This document shows, in pieces, positions 1 to 8,240 of a stretch of 15,313 bases of DNA; positions within the stretch are counted from its first letter, which is position 1; every line of letters begins with the position of its first letter. The translations under genes and the position numbers were made by a program. The DNA comes from Candidatus Fermentibacterota bacterium (GTDB lineage: Bacteria; JAFGKV01). Location: contig JAFGKV010000180.1 in the NCBI GenBank assembly GCA_016928395.1, positions 1 through 15,313 of the forward strand, written 5' to 3'. A model generated the notes under the pieces. It was not told the origin of the DNA. It saw only the letters and a program-made list of their open reading frames with translations, and ran no database searches.

Positions 1-1
1 C

Positions 2-3000
2 GCGGAGAACTTCGGGTACAAGTACAAGTCGAACCAAGGGGACACGGCTCGGGTGATCAATGAGGTGGTGTGGAACGGGGAGATCGACACGCTGTATGTG
101 CAGCGGGGCCCCTTGCCGGAAGAGCCATGGTCAGAGTATCCCAGGCGCGGCACAGACTGCGACTCCAACTACATCGCGGATGAAGGGGTGTACCTGGCGC
201 GGCTGGAGGTGGATGAGTTTGCGGATCCGGGGTTTGGGGCGGATGACACGCTGAAGCTGGAATCCACGAAGGCGATCGTGGTAGACCGGTCTGCCCCGTA
301 CGTGAAGAAGCTGGAGCTGTGGAACATCTGGCCGGGGGGAGGCGGGCCGGATACGACGATCATCCGGAAGGCGAAGTGGATCGACCATCCTACGGCTCCT
401 GCGCTCCGTCAACTGGAGATCGAGACGCAGAACCCGATGAGTCTCGACACACTGGAAGTCGCCATCACCTTCGATCAGACTATGTGTCGCGACTCGCTGC
501 AGATCAAGTATCGGCTGCAGAAGGAGGGCGGGCCTGCGTGGGCCATGAACATCGTGCGGTGGGACAGCATCGTGTACCCTGACGACGCGGTGGTGGCGCG
601 GAGTGCGGTGGTGTGGACGGGCACGCTGCGGAGTGTGTATGCGGGGGAGTACGTGGTGGAGGTGCGAGGGTATGACACGGCCTTGAATAGGCTGGATGCG
701 GATCCCTCGACGAAGGCGCAGCGAGGTGTCGGAGGGGCCTGGGAAGGCTACGAAGAGGGAATGAGAGATACCCCGCCATGGACAGACTGCAACCATAGCT
801 TCGTGATCGAGCGCTGGCGCGACGTGTTGCTGCACATGGACGTGAGCGCGAGCGTGACGAATCCGGAGACCGGGGGGTGGGCATCGTCGGCCTACCACAT
901 GGCGGACAGTCTGCTGGCGCGGATAGAGCAGGATCATATCGACAGCGGGCGAGCTGACATGTGGCGGGCGGGGGTGACGCGGTACTTCGGGCACACGGAT
1001 GGGAACTCGTGGGCGGTTCAGCTCTTGGCTGATGTGAGCCCGAACATCGAGTCGTCGCGGATCGCGCTTCAGCTTCTGTGGGTGGGGACGCCCTGCAGCA
1101 GCCAGGGGGAGCCGTTGGACAGCGTGGTGGCATACCTGGAGGATCCGGGGAATCACAGCATGCCGCGGCAGGTGGTGCTGTTCACGGACGGGGAGATGAA
1201 CCGAGGGGTGTCGCGGGCGGAGCAAGAGGAGCTGTGGGTGAGGGCAGCGACGGACAGCACGTTCGGGTGCGGGACATTTTTGTATGCGATCATGCCGGAA
1301 GCGAAGGCGCATCTGTCTGAGGGGATGTGCGCGGCCGTGGTGAGGAGCGGGGGCAGTTACCTGACGATCCCCGAGGGTGACATGATTGCGGGCTATCCCG
1401 GAGGGGTGTTGTACGAGGACCTCGTGCACAACAGCCGGATCTACGGGGCGCAGGGCGAGGGCGTGGTCACGCGCTCGACGCACTGGTTCAGGGTGGATGG
1501 GTTACGCGGGAGCCTGTTTCTCCTGGGGTCATGGGCCCCGTGGGGCTTGCAGTTGGCCCAGGGAGAGGTGGTCTGTGGAGGGCTGCCGAGGTGTGGGGAG
1601 TGCGGAGGCGAGGGGGTGACGCAGGATGCGGAAGCCCCGGTTTCAAAGGAGGAAGCCCCCGCGGTCGAGGCTGCGGGCATGTCGACCAGAGACGCGGAGG
1701 TGGGAGGGGGAGGAGAGGCAGATGATGAGGAGGAGGCGAGGGAAGACGGCATGCCGCGGCTGAGCATGACCCTGTACGATGCGGAGGGGGCGAGTGTGCC
1801 GCCGACGGGCACGATAGGGGGCAGCCTGGCATGGTGGGAGCTGAGCCCGACAGACGCGGACACGGGGCTGTGGCGCGTGGAGGTGAGCGGGGGGTCGGGT
1901 CCGTATGACCTGCGGGTGAGCGAGCGGGGCGGCGTGCGGATCGAGCTGGCGGGGAAGCGGCTGGCGGGGGTGAACATGGGATGCGACGTCAAGGTGTGCG
2001 TCGAGAGCGAGTGGCCGGTGCAGAGCCCGAGTTGGAGCCTGGTGGATGGCGAAGGCGCGACAGTAGCCGGCCTGAGCTTGTTCGATGACGGGCTGCACGG
2101 CGACGGCCTGTCGGGAGACGGGGTCTGGGGGGGAGCCCTGGCGGGGGTAGCCGAACGAGGGCTGTACCGGGTGCGGCTGCGGGGCGAGGTGAATGGGAGA
2201 CCGATCGAGCGGGTGACGGGCGAGGGGTTGTGGGTGACGGAGCCTGAGTTCGAGTTCCTGACGCCGGCAGGGATCGACACGGTGGAGGGGTACTACCTGA
2301 TCACCTGGGCGGACAGCAGCGAGTTCGCGGCCCAGATAGGGCTGTACTACGACACGGACAGCCTGGGAGCGGACGGGGTGCTGATCGAGGGGGGCATCGA
2401 GGAAGATGCGGACGGCACGGGGGATGAGTACCTGTGGAACACGCTGTCGGTGCCCGAGGGGAGGTACTGGGTATATGCGGTGATAGTGGATATGGTAGGG
2501 CCTGGGCGGGTCGTGTACAGCCCCGGGAATCTCGTGCTGAGGCGGGAGTATCCGGCGGGATGGCCAGCAGAGGTGGGAGGGGTGATCCGGGCGCCGGTGA
2601 CGGTGGCTGATCTTGATGGGGACGGGACGGCGGAAGTGGTAGTAGGCGCCCTTGACAGTCTCTTGTACGCGTTCCAGCACGATGGCACGCATCGACCCGG
2701 GTTTCCGGTACCGTGTCAAGGAGCGATCACCGCCGGGGTTGCGGTGGGCGATGTGGACGGAGATGGGTTGAAGGAGATCATGGTAGCGACCGGGGACTAT
2801 CTGGGGCCTGCATGGGTGTGGGTGCTGGACGATGGGGGGAATGTGAAGACTGGATGGCCGGTGATGACGACGCAAGGCACGAAGGGCACGCCGCTCGTGG
2901 TGAACCTGGTGGGGCCCGCGAACAGTCCCCCGGAGATCGTCGTGGCGGGGTACGATAGCCTCGTGAATGCCTGGACCGGGGATGGGAGCCCGGTGCCTGG

Positions 3001-4168
3001 CTGGCCGGTGCGGCTGAGCGGGATGATCCAGAACAGCTCGCCAGTGGGCGGCGATATCGACTGGGACGGGCAGGACGAGGTCGTGGTGACGCGGACTCAG
3101 GGAGAGCCGATGACGCAGGGAGCGATCGTGGCGATAGAGACAGACGGCACGATCAAGTGGGAGAAGGCGATGCCGAGCTATGTGTGGAGTACGCCGGTTT
3201 TGTGGGATGTGGACAGAGATCGGAAGCCGGAGGTGATCGTGGTGACCTCAGGAGCTACAGGGCGGCTGTATGCGCTGAACGGGGAAAACGGGAGCGATGC
3301 GCCGGGATGGAGCGGGGGAAAGGACATCGGGCAAGGGTCATGGGCATCGCCTGCGGTGGGGTATCTGAATCAGACGGACGAGCCGAGGATCGTGGTGGTG
3401 AACGGGCAGGGCAGAGTGCGAGCATACAGCAGTACAGGGGATAGTCTGGCGAATTGGGGGGACGACGTGACGAACTACCTGGTGAGGACCGCGCCGGTGA
3501 TTGCGGACATCGATGGCGACATGATGACCGAGATCCTGCTGGCCGCGAGGTATCGGCTGTACGTGCTGGCGGGGGCTACGGGGGACACGATCAGCCTGTA
3601 CACCAAGCCGCTGGAGACCGACACCTACTCCACGGTCGGTGTCGCAGACCTGGACGGGGATGGCGATCTGGAGATAGTGGCGGCGGACGGAGCGGTGATT
3701 CGGTGCTGGGACATCGCAGGGAGCGTGTGGGCTGCGGGGCAGGAGTGGCCGCAGTTCAAGCGGGACGAGGGTAAGACGGGCCGATATCGGGAGAGCGCAA
3801 GTCCCCAGGCGCCGGCAGTGGAAACCATCGAGGTGGTGGGGCCGGACAGCCTGCGCATACGGTGGGGAACAGTGCACAACGATGTGTACGGGCGTCCGGA
3901 GTGGCTGCGGCGCTACCGTGTGTATCGGGGAAGCGCACCGTACCAGGCGACCTGGGGCACGCAGGTAGGGCTGGTGAATGCGCCGGACACAACGCTTGTG
4001 GAGCTGCCGGGCACGGTGAATGATCCGACTCTGAGCAGCTACTACCGGGTTCGAGCTGAGGACCTGTACGGGAACCAGTCAGCGCTTTCTGACGAGACCG
4101 TGGGGGAGTTCGAGCGGAGCACCGGGGCGGCGAAGGGGAAGGAGAAGGTGGGAGCGACCCGGCGATAG
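2..4168 (+). CDS. Large secreted VWA / FG-GAP beta-propeller / FnIII protein, 5' end outside window
   Basis: The frame is open to the left edge, so this is the 3' part of a longer gene. The GTG at 53 has no convincing ribosome site and is probably internal; residues below are numbered from it. A von Willebrand A domain spans about 255-450, with an apparently intact metal site: DVSAS at 263-267, Thr346, and Asp379 in FTDGE. A Cys-containing, very acidic linker follows (about 520-580). Near nt 2090-2140 is a DDGxHGDG-type Asp/Gly motif. About eight FG-GAP/VCBS-like propeller repeats (DLDGDG, DVDGDG and variants) run from about 852 to 1210, and a fibronectin-III-like domain closes the protein. 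It ends in a basic tail with no recognisable anchor or sorting domain. Such architectures belong to extracellular adhesion or cell-surface proteins; the ligand is unknown. Export is inferred, since the N-terminus is missing. The coding strand is unusually rich in G (GGG, GTG and GCG codons). Confidence 0.9.
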   Translation, partial: AENFGYKYKSNQGDTARVINEVVWNGEIDTLYVQRGPLPEEPWSEYPRRGTDCDSNYIADEGVYLARLEVDEFADPGFGADDTLKLESTKAIVVDRSAPYVKKLELWNIWPGGGGPDTTIIRKAKWIDHPTAPALRQLEIETQNPMSLDTLEVAITFDQTMCRDSLQIKYRLQKEGGPAWAMNIVRWDSIVYPDDAVVARSAVVWTGTLRSVYAGEYVVEVRGYDTALNRLDADPSTKAQRGVGGAWEGYEEGMRDTPPWTDCNHSFVIERWRDVLLHMDVSASVTNPETGGWASSAYHMADSLLARIEQDHIDSGRADMWRAGVTRYFGHTDGNSWAVQLLADVSPNIESSRIALQLLWVGTPCSSQGEPLDSVVAYLEDPGNHSMPRQVVLFTDGEMNRGVSRAEQEELWVRAATDSTFGCGTFLYAIMPEAKAHLSEGMCAAVVRSGGSYLTIPEGDMIAGYPGGVLYEDLVHNSRIYGAQGEGVVTRSTHWFRVDGLRGSLFLLGSWAPWGLQLAQGEVVCGGLPRCGECGGEGVTQDAEAPVSKEEAPAVEAAGMSTRDAEVGGGGEADDEEEAREDGMPRLSMTLYDAEGASVPPTGTIGGSLAWWELSPTDADTGLWRVEVSGGSGPYDLRVSERGGVRIELAGKRLAGVNMGCDVKVCVESEWPVQSPSWSLVDGEGATVAGLSLFDDGLHGDGLSGDGVWGGALAGVAERGLYRVRLRGEVNGRPIERVTGEGLWVTEPEFEFLTPAGIDTVEGYYLITWADSSEFAAQIGLYYDTDSLGADGVLIEGGIEEDADGTGDEYLWNTLSVPEGRYWVYAVIVDMVGPGRVVYSPGNLVLRREYPAGWPAEVGGVIRAPVTVADLDGDGTAEVVVGALDSLLYAFQHDGTHRPGFPVPCQGAITAGVAVGDVDGDGLKEIMVATGDYLGPAWVWVLDDGGNVKTGWPVMTTQGTKGTPLVVNLVGPANSPPEIVVAGYDSLVNAWTGDGSPVPGWPVRLSGMIQNSSPVGGDIDWDGQDEVVVTRTQGEPMTQGAIVAIETDGTIKWEKAMPSYVWSTPVLWDVDRDRKPEVIVVTSGATGRLYALNGENGSDAPGWSGGKDIGQGSWASPAVGYLNQTDEPRIVVVNGQGRVRAYSSTGDSLANWGDDVTNYLVRTAPVIADIDGDMMTEILLAARYRLYVLAGATGDTISLYTKPLETDTYSTVGVADLDGDGDLEIVAADGAVIRCWDIAGSVWAAGQEWPQFKRDEGKTGRYRESASPQAPAVETIEVVGPDSLRIRWGTVHNDVYGRPEWLRRYRVYRGSAPYQATWGTQVGLVNAPDTTLVELPGTVNDPTLSSYYRVRAEDLYGNQSALSDETVGEFERSTGAAKGKEKVGATRR

Positions 4169-4181
4169 GGACTCGCGCCCT

Positions 4182-4218
4182 GGCCGACCCGGATGGACTC
4201 GCCGGCCGTCGGGTGGCC
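4182..4218. terminator. Possible bidirectional stem-loop between convergent genes
   Basis: An imperfect inverted repeat lies in the 55-base gap between the giant plus-strand gene and the minus-strand methyltransferase. The left arm is 4182-4191 and the right arm 4210-4218, with one bulged base (4186) and an 18-base loop. There is no T-tract on either side. The convergent position suits a terminator, but the structure is weak. Confidence 0.3.
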
Positions 4219-4223
4219 CCAAT

Positions 4224-4859
4224 TCACTCTCGGCGCGGTTTGGCAAAGACCTGACAGCGGTTCAGGGAATCCAGATACACATCCACAGCAAGATCAAGCC
4301 CCACATCCGCCATGACCTCAGGGTAGGTGCCACGCCAGTTGTGCGAATCTCGTGCGCCGAGCACGGTCAGTGACCAGATCAGGGAGGTGTACCCGATTCG
4401 AGGCCGGCTCCATTCCACGAGGGCGAGGAAACCACCTGGGCGAAGGACGCGGGCAGATTCAGCCAAAGTGTGCGTCAGCTCGTCCTCGGGGAGAGCATGG
4501 AGTACCTGACTGATGCCGATGGCGTCGATGCTGTTGTCCTCGAAGGGCAACTCTCGAATCGAGGCCTGACGCAGTTCGATGGGAACCGAAGACGCCGTGA
4601 CCTTCTCCCGAGCGCGTCTGAGCTGGCGCTCCGAAAGATCAATGCCCACAATCCGTCCCTGACCACTCATTCGGTCCGCGAGAGCCAATGATAGCGATCC
4701 CGTTCCACATCCCAGGTCGAGCACGGTCATACCCGGCTGGATCGGCATCGCCCATGCCGCACGCCGATAGTAGCCAGGACCGTATCCGGTCAGTCGCGCT
4801 GCAAGATCGTAGATCGCACCACTGAGGAATCCGTCGAAGCTCTCCCGTATCTCATGCAT
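4224..4859 (-). CDS. Class I SAM-dependent methyltransferase (UbiE/MenG-like fold)
   Basis: This 211-residue protein is a Rossmann-fold methyltransferase. It shows motif I VLDLGCGTGS, the acidic post-motif GIDLSERQ that binds the SAM ribose, an acidic/aromatic motif near FEDNSIDAIGIS, and the motif III-like RVLRPGGFLALVEW. The substrate cannot be read from the sequence; the pattern resembles the UbiE/COQ5 and small-molecule methyltransferase group. I chose ATG at 4859 because GGAG stands five bases upstream. A GTG at 4901 would add 14 residues (VTREAKG...) encoded within a GA-rich tract and is less likely. It lies 74 bases downstream of the OPT transporter on the same strand, so the two may be co-transcribed. 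Class assignment is firm; function is not. Confidence 0.85.
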   Translation of the reverse strand: MHEIRESFDGFLSGAIYDLAARLTGYGPGYYRRAAWAMPIQPGMTVLDLGCGTGSLSLALADRMSGQGRIVGIDLSERQLRRAREKVTASSVPIELRQASIRELPFEDNSIDAIGISQVLHALPEDELTHTLAESARVLRPGGFLALVEWSRPRIGYTSLIWSLTVLGARDSHNWRGTYPEVMADVGLDLAVDVYLDSLNRCQVFAKPRRE

Positions 4860-4879
4860 GGGAGCTCCAGGCAGGTCGT

Positions 4880-4926
4880 TCCCTTTCGCTTCTCTCGTCA
4901 CTCTCTCGCTCTCTCTCCTCTTTCTC
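4880..4926. repeat. CT/GA-rich low-complexity tract
   Basis: The plus strand is almost pure pyrimidine with CTCTCT runs; read on the minus strand it is a GAGAGA-type polypurine tract. It lies between the OPT transporter and the methyltransferase, in the leader of the latter. It may offer fortuitous Shine-Dalgarno-like sequence; no other role can be shown. Confidence 0.5.
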
Positions 4927-4933
4927 GGACCTC

Positions 4934-6751
4934 TCAGGCAGGCATGCCCAAGAGGATCAGCAGAGCGATGATCATGCCCATGAGGCTGGAGCCGGCGATG
5001 CCGGCAGCGCCGATCACGAACTGGTATTCATCCATCTGCTTCGGTATGGCGAGCTTGAGGATGAAGTAGATGGCTGCGCCCAGAAAGATCGCGAACGAAT
5101 AGCTGAAGGGGATGATCATGGCCACGCCGATACCCACCGGGGAGGGTATCCACGTTCGTACCTTCGCATTGTTCTCGAGGATGCCCAGGAGCACGCCGAG
5201 CCCTGCGCCCATGAGCATGGCGGTCACCGCATAGGCGGGCAGCGCGCCAAAACCTTTGGCGAACAGCTCTGCCAGGGCCGCGAAGCGGAAGGCCGAGGGG
5301 GCGGGCATGAGCTCAGTACCCAGCTCGTAGGAGTGAAAGATCAACAGTAGCATGGGCACGGCCACCGCAGACCCGACCAAGACGCCCCAGATCTGCGCCA
5401 TCACCTGCCGCTTGGGTGTCGCGCCGACAAGCCACCCAGTCTTCAGATCCTGCATCATGTCGCCAGCCTCGGAGGCGCCAGCCCCGGCCACGCCGGCCAG
5501 AGTCAGATTCGCCTGGATGTTGGCAGGCATGATTGCGCCGACGATGAGCTGGTTCATGCTGGCGAAGGCCGACACAGGATTGACCTCGGTCTGGCCGATG
5601 CACCGCACGGCGATGGCGGCCATCACAAACGAGAGCACTATCGAGAGCATGGTCAGCCACCAGGGGATGTGAAAACCCAGGGCCATGACCATGATGCACA
5701 GAAGCGATGAACCCAAGACCCAGAAAACCCAGGTCTTGAACCCCATCTCCAGGGCATCGTTCGCCCCTCCCTTGCCGATGGCCATCATGGAGCGGAAGGT
5801 GCCCGCCACAACCCGCCATTTCAAGGCCAGCGCGGTGAGGCCGGCGGCAATCATGATGGTGACGCCGGGCCACATGGTCCAGGCCATGATGGGGCGATAG
5901 GCTGAACCCGCTTCGGGCAGGATCACGATGCCCTGGTTCACCAGAACGGGCCCCAGCACCGGCCAGGCGATGATGGCTCCCAGCAGGAGCGAAAGGCCGA
6001 TGCGAACGCCCACGAGGAAGCCCGCCCCGAGAAGCAGGGGATCCCATGCCATACCGAGAACGAGCCGGTTCGCGGCGATGCCGGCCCACTCGCCGGCCTG
6101 CAGCGAGACCCCGGTCATGATCCGAGGAACGCCTTCCTGGAGCCACTTGATCAATGCGGACAGTAGCATGAAGCAGCCCAGAACGCCGCCGTGCTTCTTG
6201 GCCTCCTCACCCTTGCCGTGAAGGTTGCGCATGATCTCCGCGCAGGCCGTGCCCGAGGGGAAGCGCAGCTTCTCCTCAACCACGACTTGCTTGCGCAGCG
6301 GGATGGCGAAGAACACGCCGATCAGCGAGGTCGAGAAGACGTAGAGCATGACCTGCCACCACGTCATGGCCCGCGGAATCGTACCGGCGGCGGCCATGAT
6401 CACGAAGGCTGGTACGACGTTGACGATATTGCCGATGGAACCGGCTGCCGACCCGACTGTCTGCGTGATGTTGTTCTCAAGAATGGAGTAGCGCGACTTC
6501 AAGGCCTTGAACACCACCAGGCCCATGATGGCGGCGATGATGGAGCCACCTTCTCCGAAGCCCGTCTTCAACCCCATGTAGATGTTCACTGCCACCAGCA
6601 GAATGCCGATGGCGCAGCCGACCAGCATGGCACGGAGCGTGTACTCAGGCATGCGGTCGCCCTGATAGACGTTGGTCCTCCAGTATTCTTCGGTCCACTG
6701 GTCCGGCGGGGCAAGATGATCAGTCGGGATCGGTCGACTGGATTCCGGCAT
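4934..6751 (-). CDS. OPT-family oligopeptide transporter
   Basis: A 605-residue polytopic inner-membrane protein with about 14-16 hydrophobic segments. It carries stretches typical of bacterial OPT (oligopeptide transporter) proteins: NIYMGLKTGFGEGGS near the N-terminus, EKLRFPSGTACAEIMRNL, QTVGSAAGSIGN, and GDMMQDLKTGWLVGATPKRQ in the second half. OPT proteins are secondary transporters, thought to be proton-coupled, that move small peptides and, in some branches, metal-chelator complexes; the substrate here is unknown. The start at 6751 is supported by a near-perfect AGGAGGT on the minus strand, five bases before the ATG. The upstream in-frame ATG at 6769 would place that ribosome site inside the coding region. 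Length fits the bacterial family. It is divergent from the radical SAM gene and may share a transcript with the downstream methyltransferase. Confidence 0.93.
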   Translation of the reverse strand: MPESSRPIPTDHLAPPDQWTEEYWRTNVYQGDRMPEYTLRAMLVGCAIGILLVAVNIYMGLKTGFGEGGSIIAAIMGLVVFKALKSRYSILENNITQTVGSAAGSIGNIVNVVPAFVIMAAAGTIPRAMTWWQVMLYVFSTSLIGVFFAIPLRKQVVVEEKLRFPSGTACAEIMRNLHGKGEEAKKHGGVLGCFMLLSALIKWLQEGVPRIMTGVSLQAGEWAGIAANRLVLGMAWDPLLLGAGFLVGVRIGLSLLLGAIIAWPVLGPVLVNQGIVILPEAGSAYRPIMAWTMWPGVTIMIAAGLTALALKWRVVAGTFRSMMAIGKGGANDALEMGFKTWVFWVLGSSLLCIMVMALGFHIPWWLTMLSIVLSFVMAAIAVRCIGQTEVNPVSAFASMNQLIVGAIMPANIQANLTLAGVAGAGASEAGDMMQDLKTGWLVGATPKRQVMAQIWGVLVGSAVAVPMLLLIFHSYELGTELMPAPSAFRFAALAELFAKGFGALPAYAVTAMLMGAGLGVLLGILENNAKVRTWIPSPVGIGVAMIIPFSYSFAIFLGAAIYFILKLAIPKQMDEYQFVIGAAGIAGSSLMGMIIALLILLGMPA

Positions 6752-6755
6752 CGTG

Positions 6756-6762
6756 ACCTCCT
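6756..6762 (-). promoter_or_regulatory. Shine-Dalgarno AGGAGGT fixing the OPT transporter start
   Basis: The plus strand reads ACCTCCT, which is AGGAGGT on the coding strand. It is four bases from the ATG at 6751, and it argues against the longer start at 6769. Confidence 0.8.
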
Positions 6763-6935
6763 GCGGCATGGGGAGCGGGTCTCTGAGCTATCCGTCGGCT
6801 GAGTTACACCCCGGCGGGGCTATCGACAAGTCTCGTGCCCCGCAGCCGGATGACGCCGTTGACGGCATGCCCCCCCGGTGCGTACCCTGTGCGCGAACCG
6901 CTTCGTTGAATCACCGATTGGCCCACGGAGACACC
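6763..6935. promoter_or_regulatory. Divergent intergenic region between the OPT transporter and radical SAM genes
   Basis: This stretch separates two divergent genes and should hold both promoters. For the plus strand the best sigma-70-like pair I can see is TTGACG at 6859-6864 and TACCCT at 6883-6888 with an 18-base spacer. This is weak at the -10 box. Nothing better than chance is visible for the minus strand. The radical SAM frame stays open across it without a ribosome site, so it is read here as non-coding. Confidence 0.3.
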
Positions 6936-8240
6936 ATGCCCCCTCCCCTCATGCTCATGGCTGACAGCCACGGCGCCATGTTCGAGCATCCCGAGGTTCT
7001 CATGGCGGGAGCCAGCGGCACGCATCCGGTGGCGCCGTCTTCCTCCACGATCCGGCCGGTTCCGGCCTATACGAAGCTGTTCTTCCTTCCCGGCTGCGCT
7101 CCCGTGGGGCTCGACCCATCAACCGGGAAGCCGGTCACTGTGCGGTCATTTCGCGGGCGACGCGTCTGTGCGGTGGCCTCGTTCCTTCCACCCGGGCATC
7201 TGCGGTTGCTCCTCCCCGCCGCCTTGCCTGCGCCCCGTACTGCGGCCTTTCCGTTGTGGGCCTACTCGGCCGTAGGGTGGGACGGAGGCATGGTCGCGCC
7301 CTATGTGACGCTGGATGCCACACCTCGATGGAGCCCCGAGAACTACGACGACAGAGATCTTCTTCCCACCATCGAGCCGCTTCGGCGTGCCTTGCGCCCG
7401 AACCGACTCCTTGACCATCTGGTGCGTTGCGCCACGGAGTATCATTGCTTTGCCGCCAAGAATCTGTTCCTGGGCCGGTGGGAAGCCCCCCTTCCGGTGA
7501 GCAGGCGCTGCAATGCGGCGTGCTTGGGCTGCCTCTCCCTTCAGCCACCCGATGGATGCGCCCCCTCCCACGACAGGATCGCTTTCACACCTACCGTCGA
7601 TGAGGTAGCCCGCATTGCCGTTCACCATCTCGATCAGGCCGAAGACCCTATCGTAAGTTTCGGGCAAGGGTGCGAAGGGGAACCGTTGACCGAGGCGGAC
7701 CTTATAGAGGAGAGCATCTATCGGATCCGGGCATGCACTCTGCGGGGCGTCGTCAACCTGAACACCAATGGCTACAGCGCTGAGCTGCTTCGGAGGCTGG
7801 TCACCGCAGGGCTCGATTCGGTACGCGTCAGCATGGCATCGGCCAGGCCTGATGTGTTTGCGGCCTATCACAAACCTGCGGGCTTCTCACTGGCCGACGT
7901 AGAGGAGGCTGTGACCGCAGCCGGGGAATGCGGTGCGTTCACCATGCTGAACTATCTTGTGTTTCCCGGCGTCACCGATCAGCCCGAGGAGATGGAGGCG
8001 CTCATCAGACTGGTCCGGGCCACAGGGATTCGCTTCATTCACTTGAAGAACCTCAACATTGATCCCTGGTTTTATGTTGCCCGAATAGGAGCAAATCTCT
8101 GGTCCCCGGGAGTCGGCATGGAGCATTTCGTCCAAGAGCTGCGGGCCGAGTTGCCAGGGGTCGAGCTGGGATACTTCAACCGGTGGGAGATCTCCCCCGG
8201 TGTCCGGGGGAACAAGGCCATGGAGGATGCTGATGGGTGA
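6936..8240 (+). CDS. Radical SAM protein with an unrecognised N-terminal domain
   Basis: This 434-residue protein carries the radical SAM [4Fe-4S] motif CNAACLGC (Cys192, Cys196, Cys199). It is followed by FGQGCEGEPL, which matches the glycine-rich strand contacting SAM, and by NLNTNGYS and DSVRVSMAS, typical of the partial TIM barrel. These enzymes cleave SAM to a 5'-deoxyadenosyl radical. The product here is unknown. About 190 residues precede the Cys motif and match no domain I recognise. The C-terminal tail after the barrel has no Cys-rich SPASM-type motif. I chose ATG at 6936 because GGAG stands five bases upstream; the frame is open further upstream to 6753 but without a ribosome site. 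Its last eight bases overlap the next gene, implying co-translation. Confidence 0.88.
   Translation: MPPPLMLMADSHGAMFEHPEVLMAGASGTHPVAPSSSTIRPVPAYTKLFFLPGCAPVGLDPSTGKPVTVRSFRGRRVCAVASFLPPGHLRLLLPAALPAPRTAAFPLWAYSAVGWDGGMVAPYVTLDATPRWSPENYDDRDLLPTIEPLRRALRPNRLLDHLVRCATEYHCFAAKNLFLGRWEAPLPVSRRCNAACLGCLSLQPPDGCAPSHDRIAFTPTVDEVARIAVHHLDQAEDPIVSFGQGCEGEPLTEADLIEESIYRIRACTLRGVVNLNTNGYSAELLRRLVTAGLDSVRVSMASARPDVFAAYHKPAGFSLADVEEAVTAAGECGAFTMLNYLVFPGVTDQPEEMEALIRLVRATGIRFIHLKNLNIDPWFYVARIGANLWSPGVGMEHFVQELRAELPGVELGYFNRWEISPGVRGNKAMEDADG
8222..8226 (+). promoter_or_regulatory. Shine-Dalgarno GGAGG inside the end of the radical SAM gene
   Basis: GGAGG lies six bases before the ATG at 8233, inside the last codons of the radical SAM gene. 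It selects 8233 over the in-frame ATG at 8227 and supports translational coupling. Confidence 0.65.

Noticed and set aside
131-1483. Long minus-strand open frame of 450 codons inside the giant gene
   Set aside because: It is antisense to a clear VWA protein. The translation is His/Arg/Pro-rich and shows no domain, as expected from a shadow of GC-rich codons. The same holds for the minus-strand frame 1643-2875.
4880-4926. CT-rich tract as a CRISPR-like or structured repeat
   Set aside because: It is simple-sequence pyrimidine DNA with no spacers, fixed unit or dyad.
5313-6146. Second minus-strand frame of 277 codons within the OPT gene
   Set aside because: It is the same strand as the transporter but out of frame, rich in Arg/Gly/His, with no domain.
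6859-6888. TTGACG / TACCCT as a promoter for the radical SAM gene
   Set aside because: Only three of six -10 positions match and the spacer is 18. It is recorded as a possibility in the intergenic entry but is not strong enough for its own feature.
6753-6935. N-terminal extension of the radical SAM frame by 61 residues
   Set aside because: No ribosome site precedes the upstream ATG, and it would overlap the OPT transporter's Shine-Dalgarno region. The ATG at 6936 has GGAG at good spacing.
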